Assembly: GCA_013399875.1 (NCBI GenBank)
Contig: VXAZ01001747.1
Location: 254,646 to 318,645, forward strand
Direction: 5' to 3'
DNA from: Gymnorhina tibicen
Lineage: Eukaryota > Chordata > Aves > Passeriformes > Artamidae
Length of the DNA: 64,000 bases
In this document: piece by piece, positions 59,961 through 64,000 of the stretch
Position numbering within the stretch: the first letter of the stretch is position 1
How the letters are laid out: each line of letters begins with the position of its first letter
The notes under the pieces: generated by a model
What the model was told of the DNA's origin: nothing
Databases searched by the model: none
What the model saw: only the letters and a program-made list of their open reading frames with translations
Translations under genes and position numbers: made by a program

Positions 59961-62900
59961 GTGAGCAGGAGGTGTCCTGATGCCCTCTACTCAATAGCAG
60001 AAATAACAGTCAAATTAATTGGCAATTCCACTGTTGTAGGATGTGGTAAATACTTTCTTTTCCTTTTTAATTTTGCTTTTGTTCCAGAATTAAGCTACAG
60101 CGTTTCTGGAGTCATGTTCATCTTCATAATTTCACTTGTAGGTATTTTCCAGGTTTACATGAGGTTTTTTAGGTTTGTGGGGTTTTGGTTTTTTCCCCCG
60201 AATGTTTAAGCTGTAATGGTATAATTGGTAGGTACCATGCTTTATGGGAATGAGTGCAATATAAGCAAACATAGAACAGAACAGATGTGTCAGCTTGTAG
60301 AACTGAAGGCAAAGGGATTGCATGATTCTGTCTCTGGAATACCCTACATTCACTGGTACAGTGCATATTGTGCAAACCTCGGGGATTTTCTCTGCAACAG
60401 ATATTTAAGAACAGCACAGGTTTTTAAAATAAAAGAACTGCACTTGTGTAAAGGAATTTAACATTGTTCGGTGACTGGAAGTGATTTTGTAATTTTAATT
60501 ACTGAGCAGAGCTAGCTCTATCTTCATGAAAAATTTGGTATTTGATGCAAATTTTGTTGAGTGGGACTCTGATTATGTATGGCAGAGGTGAGAGTAGCAC
60601 TTTCCCTTCACTTCTGGAAATAAATTAGAAGGTCAAATGCAAGGAGTTGGTGACTGCATCATTTTGTCCTCTGTTTTTAAATCTGTCAGTTTAGTAGGTG
60701 AGCTGAAGTAGTGGGAAATGGGTTGTGCATATCTGGTGTCTGCAGTACAAACCAGTTGTTCTTCTTTGTGAAGCCATTTGTATTTGAAAGCAGATGTACC
60801 AGATAAAAAGTTAACTTTTTAAATGAGCAAAGAAGGCTTTTGTAGCTCTTCTTAGAGTAGAAAGGGCTAAGCCTAGTATTTTCTTGAAGGATCTCGGTTT
60901 TCTCTCATCTCCTGTTTAAATTTAGACCCCGCCTTTTCCTGAACAGCCCTGCCTAAAAGCAAGTTGTCAGCTTCCTCATTTGGTGTTGCTGTAGGCTAAG
61001 AAAAGCTTGCTGGTCTCTTTGTCATTCCACTGACATGAACATACCCTGCCTAGTCTAGAAGGGTATCACATCTGGCATTGCTTTGCATCCACACTTAGTA
61101 AGTGGCAAGAGGTTTTGTGAGGAAGAAATGAACACACTTTGGTAACAAAAAGGATCTTGATCAAAGTGTGTTGCTCAAGGAACTTCTCTTGTTTAAATAA
61201 AAAATGTTGCAAAACTCTTGTCAGTTCTGTAGAACTGCCAGACTGGATAATCTAGTTTTATGGGACTTCTTGTTTTCTCTCTGCTGCTAATTATATATTA
61301 TTCTGCATCTTATATACATGAGTTGTGCTCACTCGATTTTTGCAAAGCACTTATTGCTCATTAGTTTATTTCTGTGCAATAGAGCAACACACAAGGGTCA
61401 ATGAAGAAAAACAACTAGTGGTAGGTGTCATTGTTCCAAGATGCCTCCTGAGTTAACTTAGTTAAGTGGACATGGAACAAGGACCTGTACATATAAATTG
61501 GTGAATTAATTTGTAATTGTAGGGGGTTTGTTTATTTTTGCAAATCTGTATTTGTTGGTGGTCACCCTGTAGGTGAGAGGCCCAACAGATGAGACAGTGT
61601 TGGAAACAAATGAAAGCCCATTCAGCTTTCTGTGCTGAATCCCTGGAGAGATGTAATACTGCAGAATTAATTATGAATATTAGTGTATAAACACAGTTGT
61701 TGGGTACACTGTCAGCAACATGCTGGTGCTGTTACAGAGATTACCTGGCAGGAAGCTGCCTGCACTGCAAGCAGTGCTCTTGCAGGTGCCATTTTACCCT
61801 GATTACAGCAGATGAACAGTGTGTTGTAGCTCAGGTGCTTTGAGAAGTTGTGGAGGTCACCTGAAGTGCTGCAGTGGCAGTCACCAGGAAGGGAACATTT
61901 TATTACTGCACTTGAGTAGCAAGGTATTTAACAAAGGGCAATTCAGGTACATTTTATTTTCATTGGGGGGAAAAAAAACAAGGCCATGTTCATTATCAGG
62001 CAGTGCTTAAACAAACATGAATATCTTGCTGTGTGTGGCTTGTTTTAATTTAGCACTGAAGCTTATCTTAGGTATGTGGAGTAAATGAGCCAGTGATTTT
62101 CACTACAATAACATGTTTGGGTTTCCTGCATTCATGGAGTGCTGGCAAGAAAGGCAGTCAGAATGCTTGTGCTACCCATAAAGCAGGCAAAAAATAGGTC
62201 AATTAGGAATAGGACTTTCCACTGTCAGAAATAAGCTGTGTCCCTGCAGTTACATTTGATGAGACTGTGGACTTACTTGTTGAGGGTGCTTAAATCTTTC
62301 ATTTCCTGTTGGCTTTGATGGGTTGTGCTCTCTGACAGCTCTCAGGATTTTTCAGTGAACAGGTAGCTGATGCAGCTCATTTCCTGGGCCTTGGAAAGCT
62401 GGCAAATGGTTGGAAAGTTTAGAGAAAAACCCATATTCCTCCTCCCCTGCAATTTTTGAGAGACACCTTCGCCTGTGCTGTGGCCCCACACAAACACCTG
62501 GTGTTGAAGGCACTCGTTGGAAAGGCTGTGGCTCACATTTCACATCAGAGGCTGAATGAGGCTCTTGGTGCCACCTCTGATGGATACAAGGAGCTGTCAG
62601 CCGTGAGGCTCCCACGTTTTCTGCACTTGCCACTAGCAAGATACTTAGTGAGCATCCTCAGTAAGGTGCCTTAAGGTGAAACTTCTTTCCCAAAATTGAT
62701 GGAAATAAAACAACTTCTGTCATTTCCTACAGACCTTTTTGAAAGGTACAGAGGTGCAGCACTTCAGATTTGTGTTTACACACAAGTAAAGTAGACAGAG
62801 AAAGAGATGGTCCTGAGTACCTGCTGGCAAGGCAGAATCTGGAGAAAGCTTTCCTCCTTGCTGTCAGACTTTACTTCACAGTTCTGATTTCAGTGTGAGC

Positions 62901-64000
62901 TTTAAGAGTGTGATTTTAAGATTGTTCTGTTCCCTCACATCTTTGTAAAACTCACCTTGTATGTCTCTGTTAACTCAAGAGCTTGGTTTATTGAACACAA
63001 TATTGAATTTGAGATGCTAAGGGTGCAGTGTTTCAAACTGTACTCTTGGACAGGCTGTTCCTCTGTTCTTCTCTCTGTCCTGTTTTACTGTTCAAAGGGA
63101 TCTCTTTTTTTTCTCATTCACCAGCTCCTTAAAAGCTTTCCCTTAAGAACTAATTCAAAGTATTTTTCCAGAAGAACGTTTAATATGTGCAGATTTGGAT
63201 CCTCATTTAGAGCCAGTAGAAATTTTGTTCTGATCTTCAGGTCTCTGTAGCAGCCAAAAAATGATGGCCCACAATCGATTTAAAACACCTTTTTGTGTTG
63301 ATTTCCAACACCTTACTCATAACCTGTAGATGTCAGTGGGCTCTCATGATAAGACAAAGATATAAAGACTGTATCTATTTATGGGATCCAATATACAGAT
63401 TTTAAAGGGTAAATCTCAGGTCTCTAGGTCCTGCTTTAGTAGCAGTGGTTTTTCCCTGGCAAGAAAGAATATCTTTGTGCATGGTTGTAAATTAATAAAG
63501 ATTGTCAAAACAAGACACTTGTAGAACAGTACTGTTTTCAGCAAATTCCAGAGCATGGTTTGTGTCTCTAGCCTCATTTGCTGTCCCTGCAGCAGCAGAT
63601 GAGGGTGACATGGGTTTAAATTGGCCCGTTAGCCCAAACCTTGTGGTAGGGCCTCAGGGCAGGAAACCGTTTCTTCCAGCTCGTTCCAGTGGGGCAGTGA
63701 CTTATTCACCATTTCAGTCTCCCACTTCTCTTTTTCAGTCATGGGCTCTAAGGGCACATTACAGTGATGAAAACACACAACTTTATCTTGTACGTTAAAA
63801 AATACTCAGATTTTGGTCAAAGGGCAAATTCATCTTATCGTGTATTTGTGAAATGTGGAGAAAAGTCAAATGCATTATATTTAGTGTATGGTTACAGTTT
63901 CAAAAGGCTGTTTTCCATATATGTATGCAAAGTGTGGGTCAGAACCATCTGAAATGTGTCATATACTTCTGCCCACTCACAAATATATTCTGGCCATGAT
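59961..64000 (+). other. ERN1: ERN1 intron 2 (5' part, runs off the window)
   Basis: At least 4.04 kb from donor GTGAGC. I looked for the next exon (expected DPVLQVP-like lumenal sequence) in all three plus frames and did not find it, so the window ends inside this intron. No other feature recognised. Confidence 0.75.

Overview
This is a eukaryotic chromosome segment, almost certainly from a bird. Its genes are split by GT-AG introns. The proteins read as vertebrate TEX2 and ERN1 in the same order and relative orientation as on human 17q23. Interspersed repeats are very sparse, and the two I can identify are CR1 LINE 3' ends, the standard avian/sauropsid repeat. There are CpG-island promoters, one 192-bp gap and two isolated Ns. 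No prokaryotic, viral or CRISPR features were seen.

Layout. 1 to about 2165 is intergenic. About 2170-3030 is a GC-rich CpG island, interrupted by the gap 2604-2795, which holds the TEX2 promoter and an unresolved non-coding first exon. A long intron runs to 20853. TEX2 coding exons lie on the + strand at 20880-22511, 28840-29040, 30705-31041, 32182-32429, 33746-33895, 35297-35396, 38381-38513, 42137-42259, 44156-44365, 44592-44712 and 45523-45645. All junctions are GT-AG and phase-consistent, and together they give a complete 1125-residue protein. The 3'UTR probably ends near 47540.

Convergent to TEX2, on the - strand, a second CpG island (about 48230-49020) holds a compact snoRNA host gene that I identify as the SNHG25 ortholog. 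It has a TOP-like start near 48808 and three small exons. One intron carries a C/D snoRNA (SNORD104; a 13-nt guide to 28S rRNA). The next carries an H/ACA snoRNA (SNORA50C/ACA62; both pockets fit 18S U34 and U105). A region with two CR1 fragments follows. From about 50400 comes the ERN1 (IRE1-alpha) CpG promoter, with exon 1 (start codon 50734, signal peptide) and exon 2 (59849-59960, start of the lumenal stress-sensing domain). The window ends inside ERN1 intron 2.

Functionally these are independent housekeeping genes: an ER-anchored SMP-domain lipid-transfer protein (TEX2), a snoRNA host gene for rRNA modification, and the ER unfolded-protein sensor kinase/RNase (ERN1). The best 'hidden' content is the snoRNA locus, which has no protein-coding signature and is visible only from RNA structure and guide complementarity.
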